Below, in pieces: positions 8,491-17,423 of a DNA stretch of 18,323 nt; positions within the stretch are counted from its first letter, which is position 1, and each line of letters begins with the position of its first letter. The stretch covers positions 1-18,323 of the forward strand of contig RCSS01000818.1 in the NCBI GenBank assembly GCA_004000155.1, in the 5' to 3' direction. This DNA comes from Tubulinosema ratisbonensis (taxonomy: Eukaryota > Microsporidia > Tubulinosematidae). The notes beneath the pieces were generated by a model. The model had not been told where the DNA came from. It ran no database searches and saw nothing but the letters and a program-made list of their open reading frames with translations. The translations under genes and the position numbers were made by a program.

Positions 8491-9847
8491 AATATGTTCT
8501 AAGAACTTTTATAAGTTTGTAGAAAAAATTAAATAACCCCTTAAGTAGTATAACACCTTTTTACAATAATTTTAATCAAAGTCGTAAATCCAACTAATAC
8601 GACATAGTATTAAGGAATTTGAATNCAAAAGAATGTTTAAAGCTAATAATTTTGATGATAATTGGTTTTTATTGTTCAAAAATATACTTAAATTGCCATT
8701 TGAATAAAATCAGGTTTGATTTATCGTCTTTAAATATAAATTTGATTATTATTTTTGTGGTTTTTTCATTTTTTTTTAAATTTTAAAACAATTTATTATA
8801 AAATTCTTATAATCTTTCTGATGTTTTAAGTAAAATAAAGGTAAAATTTTTTCCCACCTAAATTCACGATCTCTCTCTTTTTTAAATAACCACAACTTAT
8901 TTTTCTTTGTTTATATTCTGTGAATAACACATATGATTCGATTAATTGATTATCATTAATTTAGAAATCTAGTTATAAATTTACAAAATAAAAAACTATT
9001 AATTTATTTTGTTGAGAAAAGAATTTTTTTGATAGAAGTTTTGCTAATTTTAAAATAGTAAACATTTTATACTTATTCTTGGTATAAGAATATTAATTCC
9101 AATCTATTTTTAAATAAAATTCATATCTTAGCACAATTATACATTTTATGAATAAAAATTTTATTCTTAATTCAATTTTTGATCAAGTTTCTAAACTTCT
9201 GTAATTTTTATAAAAATCTTTTTAAAATAAATAATTCTTTTGTTCAAAGATCTTCTTCTTTTTATTTCATTTAGTTAATACGTATGTAAATTTAAATAAT
9301 AAATTAATTATCACTTATCAAAACACATTTATTCTTAAACTAAAGCTTGTGTTAACACATTTTTTTAAAACTAAAATGTTCTATTTTAAATATTTCCGAA
9401 GGCTTATTTTTTGATTGAAAAATTGTAGCAACCTAAAAGCTGATGTATTAATATACTCTTAGAAAGAATTTTTTAACAAAAGTTCTCTTATTAATCAATA
9501 CTTATATTAATTCATTTTTAAATGTTATTTTTTTTAAATAATATCAACTCAATCTTATTTCCAGAATACCTTCTTTAAAATAATATTTTATTGAAAAAGG
9601 GTTTTTTAACAATTATTCTATTAAATATAAAATAACATTTTAAATATTAAAATTTTTTTAATATAAAATATTCCATTTTAAATGTTTTTTATCAAAAACA
9701 ATTTCCTTTTTCTAATTTTATTTATTAAATTTTATTTTTAATTAAATAAATGATTCTATTCTAAGATTTTCTCAAAATAGAATTATTTTATTAAAATTTT
9801 TTAAAAGGTAAATAAATAAAAAAATTTTTTTTATTTCTATTATTAAT
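8491..9847. other. AT-rich gene desert between relic B and the cyclin gene
   Basis: No gene, RNA or transposase motif was recognised on either strand. The sequence is low-complexity A/T with frequent ATTTTAAA-type words. The last few hundred bases (about 9480-9847) form the 3' flank of the minus-strand cyclin gene. Confidence 0.5.
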
Positions 9848-10513
9848 TTATTTTATTTTCCTAATATGTTTAATAACCCACTTACACTCAGATTCTTTTA
9901 CATTGATATTAAAATCAAGAGTGTTTAGAATATTTGTTTCTGTATAGTAAATACTTACAGGGTCAGCATCCCAATTTTTTATAAAATCTTCTGTGTAAAA
10001 GGAAAAATCGTCTGTGAATTTAGAAGCAATAAGAATACACCCTAAGAATGTTTTAATAAAACAAGATAAGTCATTCATTTCTTCTTTACTTTCATTTATA
10101 AATCTTTTATAAATGATTAGGGCTGTTATTAGTAAATCAGTTGAATAATTTATAAATTTATCTGTCAATAAAAAATATTTCCAATTTTCTAACCCTGTTT
10201 TTATTTTGGAAAGAAAAGTAAGAAAAGCATCGTAAATCAATCTTCTTTTAAAATCATTTGACAGTAAAAAAGTGTCAGTTTGTTCTATTTTAGGATATTT
10301 TTTGGAAAGAGGGTATCTTAAGTGTTCACTCTCTTTATTTTCTTGTGTTACTTTCTCCTCTTTTTCTCTGATTCTATTGTATTTGTTAGTCACTTGGTTG
10401 ATTAAGTCTATTTTACTTTTACAATTTGTTATCATCATAGGGCCCTTCTTCACCAAATTTTTTATTCCTAAATTTTGTTCTATGATTAAATTCTTTAGAT
10501 CATTATATTCCAT
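9848..10513 (-). CDS. Cyclin-box protein, Pho80/PCL-like cyclin candidate
   Basis: This 221-residue protein carries one cyclin box over about residues 95-215. Visible landmarks are 'LLITALIIYKRFIN' (core helix, family pattern A-L-x-Y-x-x-R-F), 'FIKTFLGCILIASKFTDD' (matching the A-S-K-F hallmark that follows the third helix) and 'ETNILNTLDFNINV' (matching E-x-x-x-L-x-x-L-D-F-x-L-x-V). A single box with little else, plus a Lys/Glu-rich N-terminal tail of about 80 residues, resembles Pho80/Pcl-type cyclins that activate Pho85/CDK5-like kinases. Subfamily assignment is inference. The start at 10513 lies in AACTTAAATGG context, a variant of the ACCCTTAAATG seen at two other genes here. It is isolated, with deserts of over 1 kb on both sides. 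It could instead be a diverged transcriptional or mitotic cyclin. Confidence 0.85.
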   Translation of the reverse strand: MEYNDLKNLIIEQNLGIKNLVKKGPMMITNCKSKIDLINQVTNKYNRIREKEEKVTQENKESEHLRYPLSKKYPKIEQTDTFLLSNDFKRRLIYDAFLTFLSKIKTGLENWKYFLLTDKFINYSTDLLITALIIYKRFINESKEEMNDLSCFIKTFLGCILIASKFTDDFSFYTEDFIKNWDADPVSIYYTETNILNTLDFNINVKESECKWVIKHIRKIK

Positions 10514-11878
10514 TTAAGTTAAATTGTAAAATTATACTTTAAAAACATTAAATTTGTTTTGTAAATCAATTAAGGAGTAATTCTAATTTTATTGATGTGA
10601 TAAATTCTTACCAATACTAAAAATAAGTCATTTTGACGTGTTAAATGAAGAATTTTTTAACCAATCATATTTTAATAAACCATTTTTGATAAAACTTATC
10701 AAAAAAAGACAAAATTTTTTCTAAAACATTGTTTATTGTGCAACAGTTCTTGATTTTGTGTTACAACTATTTAATTTGTAAAACATTTGTTGACATTTTT
10801 TTATTCAAATTTGTTTGTCATTAGAAAAGATTTGTTTTTTTTAAAAATTTCTATTTAAATTTTAAATAATCAAATTAAATTTTTATTCTTAAAAAGTTTT
10901 ATTCATCAATTTGAAGTAATTTATTATTTTAGTAGAAAGTTCATTTTATTTGATTATGAGTTACCAAAAAAATATTTTATATTTTAAGAAATTAACTATT
11001 TTTATTGGTTTGAGTAATTTTATTAAATAAATAATATTTAATTTTACCTTATTTATTTATTAAATTATATTTCAAAATGTGTCAAAATTATGTGATTTTT
11101 ATTGAAATTAAAATTTTAATCAATTAATAAAAATTTTAATCAATTAATAAAAATTTAAATCACTTAAAAAAATTTGATATACTTAATAAAAATTTAAATT
11201 ACTTAATTTCGATTATGTAATGTTCCTTAGAATAAAAAATACTTGATAATATAAAATAAACAATCTATAATTTTATAAAAATTTTAGTGATTTAGAAGAT
11301 AAAATTACTTTCTATAGTAAAAATATTTAAAAAAGTCTTTTTTTTGATTTTAGCAAATCACATTCCTTTTAATTAAAATCAATTATATTTATGTCTCCCA
11401 GACTTAAAAAACTTATATTTTAATAAACATCATAATTGATGAAATTTTTAGACCATTAAAAAAATTATTTACATTTAATAAACAAAATATTATTTTATTT
11501 TATTCATTTATTAATTATATAACTCATAAATAAATAAAATAAATTAAAAAATGTTTATTTTCTAAGTTTTTTATAAATATTTAATTAATTATGGTAATAA
11601 TTAAACACATAAAGCAATTTTTTAAATTTGTCTTCGTGCTTTTTTCATATGTTCATAAAATAATTTCATTTTCAAGCTAAATTTTATTAAAGTACCATAA
11701 AACTTTGATAAAAAGTTTTAAGATCTACAATGAAAATATTAATGTATAGTATTAAAAGTAAATATAATTATTTTTTACTTAGAAAAAATTTAATAGCTTT
11801 CAAAAAACAATAAAAGAGAAACTTTTAGAACTACTTTATTATGATTAATTCAATGAATTGAGTTAATCAACCAAATAA
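10514..11878. other. AT-rich gene desert upstream of the cyclin gene
   Basis: No gene is recognised. It holds the presumed promoter of the minus-strand cyclin gene at its left edge and a 20-bp tandem repeat at 11111-11210. From about 11600 on, the sequence is slightly less simple and may be the decayed 5' part of transposase relic C, but no motif could be identified there. Confidence 0.5.
11111..11210. repeat. Degenerate 20-bp tandem repeat, about 5 copies
   Basis: Two identical 20-bp units (aaattttaatcaattaataa) lie at 11111-11130 and 11131-11150. Three diverged units follow in register at 11151-11170, 11171-11190 and 11191-11210, each keeping the pattern aatttnaat-acttaa. It is non-coding and has the form of a minisatellite. 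No function is implied. Confidence 0.75.
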
Positions 11879-12150
11879 GAAGAGGTCAAAGGGAAATATA
11901 TTCTTGAGTTTGTAATCATCGAAATTTGTTATAAATTTATAACATAAGGAACATGGATTGAATCTCAAAGCCTATCATTTTTAATTTGTTTTAGTATTTA
12001 AAGAAAAAATAGATTTTTCCATGTCCTTCTACTCACAGAATAAAAGCGTAAATAAATTTGTTAAACAATTTTTAAAGCCTATTTATTAAAATCACCTACT
12101 TACAGGTGCCTATTCTTAAAGATAACAAAAATAAAGATTATACCAGAAAT
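11879..12150 (+). pseudogene. Dead Merlin/IS1595-type (ISXO2-like) transposase, relic C (3' half)
   Basis: The plus strand shows the C-terminal half of an ISXO2-like transposase in two frames. 'EEVKGKYILEFV' (11879-11914) matches the K-x-Y-F-L-E-x-V block. 'GTWIES' (11948-11965) sits where P-G-T-x-I-x-S-D is expected, with the Asp lost, and 'NRFFHV' follows in the same frame. After a frameshift come 'NKSVNKFVKQFLKP' (12039-12080), matching H-K-x-V-N-H-S-x-x-F-x-x-P, and 'LTGAYS' (12099-12116), matching the T-G-x-H-T-Q block, followed by stop codons. No zinc knuckle or first catalytic Asp could be found upstream, so the N-terminal half is deleted or unreadable. It is more decayed than relic B. 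Confidence 0.62.
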
Positions 12151-14341
12151 TTTGAAAACTTTTTAATTTTTACACTTAATGAAATCTTTGAAATTAGAAA
12201 AATAGAGATAAAACATAAATAACAAAAACTGAACATTTTTTAAAAACCTTTATATATTCTTACAGTCTAATGGTTTGTTTCTCGCGGAAATTTAGTTTAA
12301 TAATCTATTAAAAAACATTTAAAACTTTTTACTACAAAGCAGTTTTAATGTATATATAGGGATGTTTTAATCGTATTTTTTCTGCTAAACTTATAATTTT
12401 ACCTTATAATTGTTTTAGAGCAATCGCAATAAAAGATCTTGAGAATGAATAAAATTATAGTGTTATAATAGTATAAAGGTTGATAAACTTCGATTAGTGA
12501 TAAAAAAATAGCAGCTCAATATGAAAACTTTTGAAAAAAAAACAAATCAAAATAATTAAATCTAAGCTTACCAGGCTTTTTTAGTAAAATTGACAGTGTT
12601 AAAAGTTAAACTAAATAGTTTGTTTAGAAGAAGACGCTTCCTAAGAAAAAATCAGGTAAATTCGTACAGGATATAAGATATATTTTAGAAAAGATAATTA
12701 TAACAAAAGATATAAAAATTAATTAAAAATGTTTTCTAAATCATTTACAATAAAATTCATTTCATCATTTGATTTAAAATTTATTAACAAATACTAAATA
12801 TGCTTAGATTAACAATTAATATTTATAGGGTTTCTTAGTTAAAATTTAAAGAATATGATCTTTTTATTTGCATCCTTTTAGTAAAATATATAAATCTTTC
12901 TTCTTTTCTAATTTTTACTGTTTTTTGTGATGAATATTTTAACATCAGATAAGACCTATTACTTAATCCGTAATCATATGGTGATTTCAATTAGCTGAAC
13001 CTTCTGTTATATTTGTATAACTAAGTGTTTTCATAAATTCTTTCATCATGCGCGGGACTGAAACTAAAAGTTCTAAATCTAAAATCAAAAAATAAAATGT
13101 ATACAAAAAATAAACCAAATATTAAATATTTTATAATATTGTAAATCAGAATATATGCATAACATAGTACTACAATATCATTTTTTTGTGTCAATATTGC
13201 AAACAGTAGGTTTTTCTGTTTAAAATTCTTTTACGGTGTTTAATATACACTCTTTAAGGTAGATTACTGTGGTTGAAAAACTATCATATATAATAACACA
13301 TTTCATTTTAGTCATTTTATTCATATAATTTTATGCCGAGATAAGATTGAAAATTCATACAAAGATCTTTTGATATACCTTCTTTATATCAAATAAAATA
13401 CCAATTTACAAAAAAACATATGGTAAAATATATTTCTATAAACTGATTTTAAGCAAGAAAACGTGAATTTTTATATTTGATTTTCATGACACAAACAATT
13501 CTCTCAATTCACACAAAATACATGAATCGGCATATAAGAAATAAGCTGAAGCAATCTTTTTTTAAAATTCTTAATTAATCTAATTATACTGGCGAATGCT
13601 TCAAACAACCTTTGTTTATTGGAGATTTTGTTTATGTGAGATATGCTTTATGACCTTTATCAGTGAGACTAATAATTAAATTGGCGAAGAAAGGGACATT
13701 GTATAAATGGAGAAAAGAATATGGTTAAACAAAATTATTAAATAAAAGAATCTTTTACAATTGATAATTGGTATTGGGAAGTATTAGTTGTAACACTTCT
13801 AAAGTATTGTGCTTCCTGTTCTAGACAAAAAAGTAAATATACTTGAAACTTTAAGGTTAGGTTATTTTAAAAAAAAGTCAATAATCATTATAATTTGATA
13901 GGTTTAATACAACAAATAAATTTAGTTAGATTTTTTGCACCTAGGTTGAACTATATCTAATATTTTTGAACCAGAAATCCTTGTTTATAAGAAGACAGCA
14001 AAAAAACTTAGATGAGAACAAAAAAGAGAACTAAAAGGAAGTTTGGTCACTAATTACCAACCTCGAAAAATTTTTCAATGAATTTGTAAAGAGAAAAGAT
14101 GTTTAAAATTCTTGTTTTTTTATTATTAAGCATATTTACAATAATTATATTTTAGAAAAATATTATGGTTTTTACTGATTTATATTTTGAATTTTTTAGT
14201 CTAATTTGATATTAAAAAAGTTAATTATTTTTAATTTTGTAGTAACAAAAAACAAAAGTTTTTGATAAATCAATTTCTAAAAATATGAAACATCAAAAAA
14301 ATATATTTTTTTTAAAAAAATATTTTAATAATTCCTTTTCT
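12151..14341. other. AT-rich gene desert with two doubtful transposase remnants
   Basis: No intact gene. Two minus-strand patches recall Merlin/ISXO2 blocks. One, about 12900-13270, has 'ILNRKTYCLQY' then 'NITEGSAN' and 'HHMITD'. The other, about 13540-13810, has 'GSTIL' and later 'HKAYLT' and 'KSPINKGC'. Both contain many stops and need frame changes, and I rate each at roughly 0.3. The stretch around 13680-14060 is somewhat less AT-rich but gave no recognisable product. Confidence 0.4.
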
Positions 14342-15961
14342 TTAATTAATATAGAACACTTCACTAACACAAATAAAAACATCATCTTGGCTAATTCTCA
14401 TACAATCAACTATGATATCACACTTTCCTTCCTTAAGAACCTTTNTAGTTTGAGTAAAATGGTTATAAACATTTAAAACATGTCTAGAAATATCATCCTT
14501 TTCTAAAACATATAAATCAATTGGCTCTGAAAATATTTCTTTACCTTTTAAAAATTTACATTCACTTTTTTCAGTTGTACTTTTCAAGTAAACATTTCTA
14601 AAAAAATATTTTCTTGTTTCGTTAATGACCATTGTTTCCAAGTTTATGTCTAAAAATGCTTCGATTGGTTTGTAAAGTGGTAAAATTATGACTGAGTATT
14701 TGTTAATTTGTTCTTCTTTGGTCTCTTGAGATTCTTCAAAGGAATTAAAGTTGTCTGGAATAAAGCCTAATCCGTTTTCAATAAAAGTACCTTNTTCTTC
14801 ACCATAAAATCTTATAGTAGTGTATATTGATGACATAAACAGGTCAGTATTACCTCTTTTGTAACATCTAAGATTCTCTAATAAGANTTGTTTNCCGGAT
14901 TTTAACCTATAAAACTGTTCTTGAGAATTGTTAAACAAAATTACACAAGTGTCATTCACTCTAAGCAAAAAATATTCATAAACCTTTGATCCTTTTTGTT
15001 CTGTCACTGATTCTATGTTATAATCCTTAAAACTGGTTCTAACTTTCTTAAGAGTAGAAATATATGTGATTGTGCCTGTAATTGTGTTACTTAAACTGGT
15101 AACAGGTAATTTGAGATCCCTTTTAGTTCTTTTTATGCGTAATTTATATTCAGAATCTTCAGAATTGTTTTCCTTTTCACCGTTCTCGTATAATTGCATT
15201 TCACATTCCTCTTTAGCCCCGTTTTTCATCCACTTTTCCAATTTAATCAACTCACTTTTATCACAAAAAAAATCATCCCCAACCAAAAGAACACTTTTAC
15301 TGTCATTAACTTTATAACAGTTAAAATCAAAATACATTTCTTCATAAAAAGTGTTATAAAGCAGCTCCGAAGAGAAATTTTTAACCACTTTTTTGCTTTT
15401 AGTGATTGCGATCTGTGATGACAGTTCTAAAGAAGAATGTAATTTAGCAGCACTGCCCCAGAAATCAACTTTACAGAAACTAGTCTCTGTTTCNACGATT
15501 GCTTGAAAATAAAATATGTTATTAGGTCTGTGATGAAGTCTACTTTTCATAACAACTGTGCAAATTAACATTTTGTCAGTGATTTGAGATACTTTCTTGA
15601 TTTCTCTTTTAGGGAAATAAGGTGTATCATTAAGAAAAGGTATAAAATTTATTCTACCGCCTAACAANTCAAGTAATGTAGGATAGTTAGGTACTTCTCT
15701 TGGAAGCTTATTTTCTTCTAAAAAATCAAAAAAAGGTTCTTTCAGCTCATCCTCCTCTACAACGTCAATCTTTGTAATAATATCATTTTCTTGTTCGATT
15801 AATAATGTATCCATGATAAAGTAATGTCCACTTACTAGCTTTTTATTCAAACTCTCAGATACTTTAAGTATTTCCAATGAGTCAGACCAAGTAATGAATG
15901 AAAATGATGGGTGTATGTTTGTATCTTTAATTATTGAAAGTAATAAAATTTTATTATCCAT
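14342..15961 (-). CDS. Conserved-looking protein with OB-fold-like segment, possible RPA1/RADX-like
   Basis: This 539-residue protein is not confidently recognised. Residues about 120-196 look like an OB fold of the replication protein A type: a strand 'MLICTVVMKSRLHH', then 'NNIFYFQAI', then 'CKVDFWGSAAKLHSSLELSSQIAI', where V-x-F-W-G followed by a hydrophobic stretch resembles the RPA70-type sequence around V-x-L-W-G. The N-terminal 70 residues resemble an RPA70-N-like beta segment ('LLLSIIKDTNIHPSFSFI') only loosely. The C-terminal 300 residues alternate beta-like and charged segments, with an acidic stretch near residues 260-275. If the OB assignment holds, a role in single-stranded nucleic-acid binding is inferred. 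No zinc ribbon is seen. Six N characters interrupt single codons. The start is supported by the ACCCTTAAATG context. It lies 171 bp downstream of the beta-COP stop, on the same strand. Confidence 0.85.
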   Translation of the reverse strand: MDNKILLLSIIKDTNIHPSFSFITWSDSLEILKVSESLNKKLVSGHYFIMDTLLIEQENDIITKIDVVEEDELKEPFFDFLEENKLPREVPNYPTLLXLLGGRINFIPFLNDTPYFPKREIKKVSQITDKMLICTVVMKSRLHHRPNNIFYFQAIXETETSFCKVDFWGSAAKLHSSLELSSQIAITKSKKVVKNFSSELLYNTFYEEMYFDFNCYKVNDSKSVLLVGDDFFCDKSELIKLEKWMKNGAKEECEMQLYENGEKENNSEDSEYKLRIKRTKRDLKLPVTSLSNTITGTITYISTLKKVRTSFKDYNIESVTEQKGSKVYEYFLLRVNDTCVILFNNSQEQFYRLKSXKQXLLENLRCYKRGNTDLFMSSIYTTIRFYGEEXGTFIENGLGFIPDNFNSFEESQETKEEQINKYSVIILPLYKPIEAFLDINLETMVINETRKYFFRNVYLKSTTEKSECKFLKGKEIFSEPIDLYVLEKDDISRHVLNVYNHFTQTXKVLKEGKCDIIVDCMRISQDDVFICVSEVFYIN

Positions 15962-15969
15962 TTAAGGGT
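15962..15969 (-). promoter_or_regulatory. CCC-like start-proximal signal of the OB-fold-like gene
   Basis: On the minus strand, ACCCTTAA directly precedes the ATG at 15961, with CCC at -7 to -5. This is identical in sequence and spacing to the signal before the Dsk2 gene at 5476-5483. The cyclin gene has the related AACTTAA at the same distance (10514-10520). Confidence 0.7.
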
Positions 15970-16008
15970 TAATTTATTTTTATTGTTCTATATTTAGTTA
16001 TTAATTGA

Positions 16009-16110
16009 AAAAAATAAAATATTAAATAAAAAAAAATAAAATAAAAAATAAAAATAAATAAAAAATATAAAATATAAAAAATAAAAAAAAGTAAAAAAAT
16101 ATAAGAAAGT
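16009..16110. repeat. A-rich low-complexity tract
   Basis: About 100 bases consist almost only of A and T on the plus strand, in AAATAAA/TAAAA-type units with long A runs and no C. It fills most of the 171-bp spacer between the beta-COP fragment and the OB-fold-like gene. Such a nucleosome-disfavouring tract could be part of the downstream gene's promoter, but that is inference. Confidence 0.6.
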
Positions 16111-16132
16111 CATTCATTCACTAATTAATCAT

Positions 16133-16942
16133 TTAATTACTTTCCCTTAAAAATCCACTCATTGCTTGTCCCATATTCTTAATAACAGCTTCATCTTCTC
16201 CTCTCAATCTAACAAAAATTGATGAGTTTTTNGTAAAATTTCCTATAACAACTTTATCACCAACCTTAACCGAAAAGATTGACACATTAAAACCAGAATC
16301 ACAGCTCAATTCTTCTAATTTAGAATCAGAACTAATTAAATCATAAAGAGACNTNGAACTCTTTTTCTTAATTGTAGAAATATTCTCCCATTCCAAAACA
16401 CTCCACTTCTTTCTGAATTCTTCTAAGTCTAATTTGTTTGGTAGGATACTTTCTAATATACTTACTTTTATTGGTTCTAATCCCATTTTATAAACATTTC
16501 TTTCATCTGTCGTGTAATAAAATTGCACTTCTCCAATAAAAAACATTTCATTCCAAGAATTAATTTTGTATTTTATATTAATTTCTTTCACAGAATTACT
16601 TTTTAAAAAGAAAGGNTTACTTTCTGAGACACAAATTAAATTCTCGGAGGTAACAAAGTCAATTTTTATATCTTTAAAATCAAAATCACTGTTATTAATC
16701 AGAATTAATTCTAATAAAACAGTGCCGTTCATCATTTTTAACACACCTTCTAAGTAAATAGGATCATTGATTGATGATAGTTGAATTACTTTGTCTCTCT
16801 TTTTTAGTTTTGGTGTTTCTAATTTGTAAGAAATTGTGCTGTTTGATGAAATTATTTGTGGTAGCTTAAGTTTATTTGCATAATCTTTGTAATTAGAAAT
16901 CTCTTCTTCATTTTTAAAAAAAAGAATGCCGGGAAAACAAAA
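16133..16942 (-). CDS. SEC26: Coatomer beta subunit (beta-COP) C-terminal region, N-terminal part missing
   Basis: The open frame runs from a stop at 16943-16945 to the TAA at 16133, about 269 codons. It matches the C-terminal region of beta-COP in order: 'KVIQLSSINDPIYLEG' (family V-x-Q-L-T-x-x-x-D-P-V-Y-A-E), 'VLLELILINNSDFDFKDI' (N-x-T-x-x-x-L-Q-N), 'KEINIKYKINSWNEMFFIG' (I-K-A-x-x-K-V-x-S-T-E-x-x-x-I-x-G), then 'DLEEFRKKWSVLEWEN' (D-x-x-F-R-x-M-W-x-x-F-E-W-E-N). Beta-COP is a core COPI coat subunit for Golgi-to-ER retrograde vesicles. The full protein is near 900-970 residues, so the N-terminal HEAT-repeat trunk (about 650-700 residues) is absent: the upstream DNA encodes a transporter tail in another frame. 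No convincing ATG opens the fragment; the first in-frame ATG is at about codon 68, inside the domain. Rearrangement, assembly chimera or frameshifted fusion are all possible. Four N characters lie inside. Confidence 0.82.
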   Translation of the reverse strand, partial: FCFPGILFFKNEEEISNYKDYANKLKLPQIISSNSTISYKLETPKLKKRDKVIQLSSINDPIYLEGVLKMMNGTVLLELILINNSDFDFKDIKIDFVTSENLICVSESXPFFLKSNSVKEINIKYKINSWNEMFFIGEVQFYYTTDERNVYKMGLEPIKVSILESILPNKLDLEEFRKKWSVLEWENISTIKKKSXXSLYDLISSDSKLEELSCDSGFNVSIFSVKVGDKVVIGNFXKNSSIFVRLRGEDEAVIKNMGQAMSGFLRESN

Positions 16943-17298
16943 TTAATCAAAGAAGAAAAGATTCCACCTGCCAAATTAAACAAAATTTGTATTTTTACTT
17001 CACAAATAATCAATAAAAAAGAGAGCAAAAAAATGAACGCAGACAAAATTTTATCTTCTAATTTGATAATTTTAGAAAGATAATACCTGCATGGGAGTAT
17101 TTGAAGAGGAATAGTAAAAAGTAATGAGATCCCATAAAATATTCTTACAATATTTCCTAACATATCTTGCGGCAAAACAATTAAAATATTTTCCTGGGTC
17201 AAATTACCAAAAATTTTGTAATTTAACAAACCGAATGAAAAATAAATCAGCATAGAAGAAAGTAAAACTGAAATTAAAAGTAAATTAAAATAATAAAT
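16852..17298 (-). pseudogene. AAAP/AVT-family amino-acid transporter, C-terminal part only
   Basis: The open segment (stop at 17299-17301, end at 16852) encodes about four membrane segments. They are 'LLLISVLLSSMLIYFSFGLL', a second around 'IVRIFYGISLLFTIPLQILP', and two more from 'AFIFLLSFLLIICEV' to 'FSSLINFVFPAFFFLK'. 'LNYKIFGNLTQENILIVLP' matches the AAAP-family motif G-Y-x-x-F-G-x-x-x-x-x-N-I-L-x-N-x-P, and 'LAGGIFSSLINFVFPAFFFLK' matches the G-x-x-x-S-x-x-x-x-F-x-x-P-x-x-F-Y-L-K stretch near the end of these transporters. About seven N-terminal membrane segments are missing, and the last one is not seen. A stop lies 15 codons upstream of the first ATG (17253). The 3' end overlaps the beta-COP open frame by 91 bases in the -1 frame. 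A possible intron (donor GTAAGT at 17340) would not rescue the N-terminus, because all upstream frames close quickly. Most likely a broken gene. Confidence 0.7.
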
Positions 17299-17423
17299 TT
17301 ATATTTAAATATTTTTTAGTAAAATTAAAGAAAAACTTACGATTATTAAAGTAATAGCAAAATTTCTTTAGAAATATTTATTCGTTTCAGATTAGAACGC
17401 CTTAGTTCAATTTTCGATTTTAA

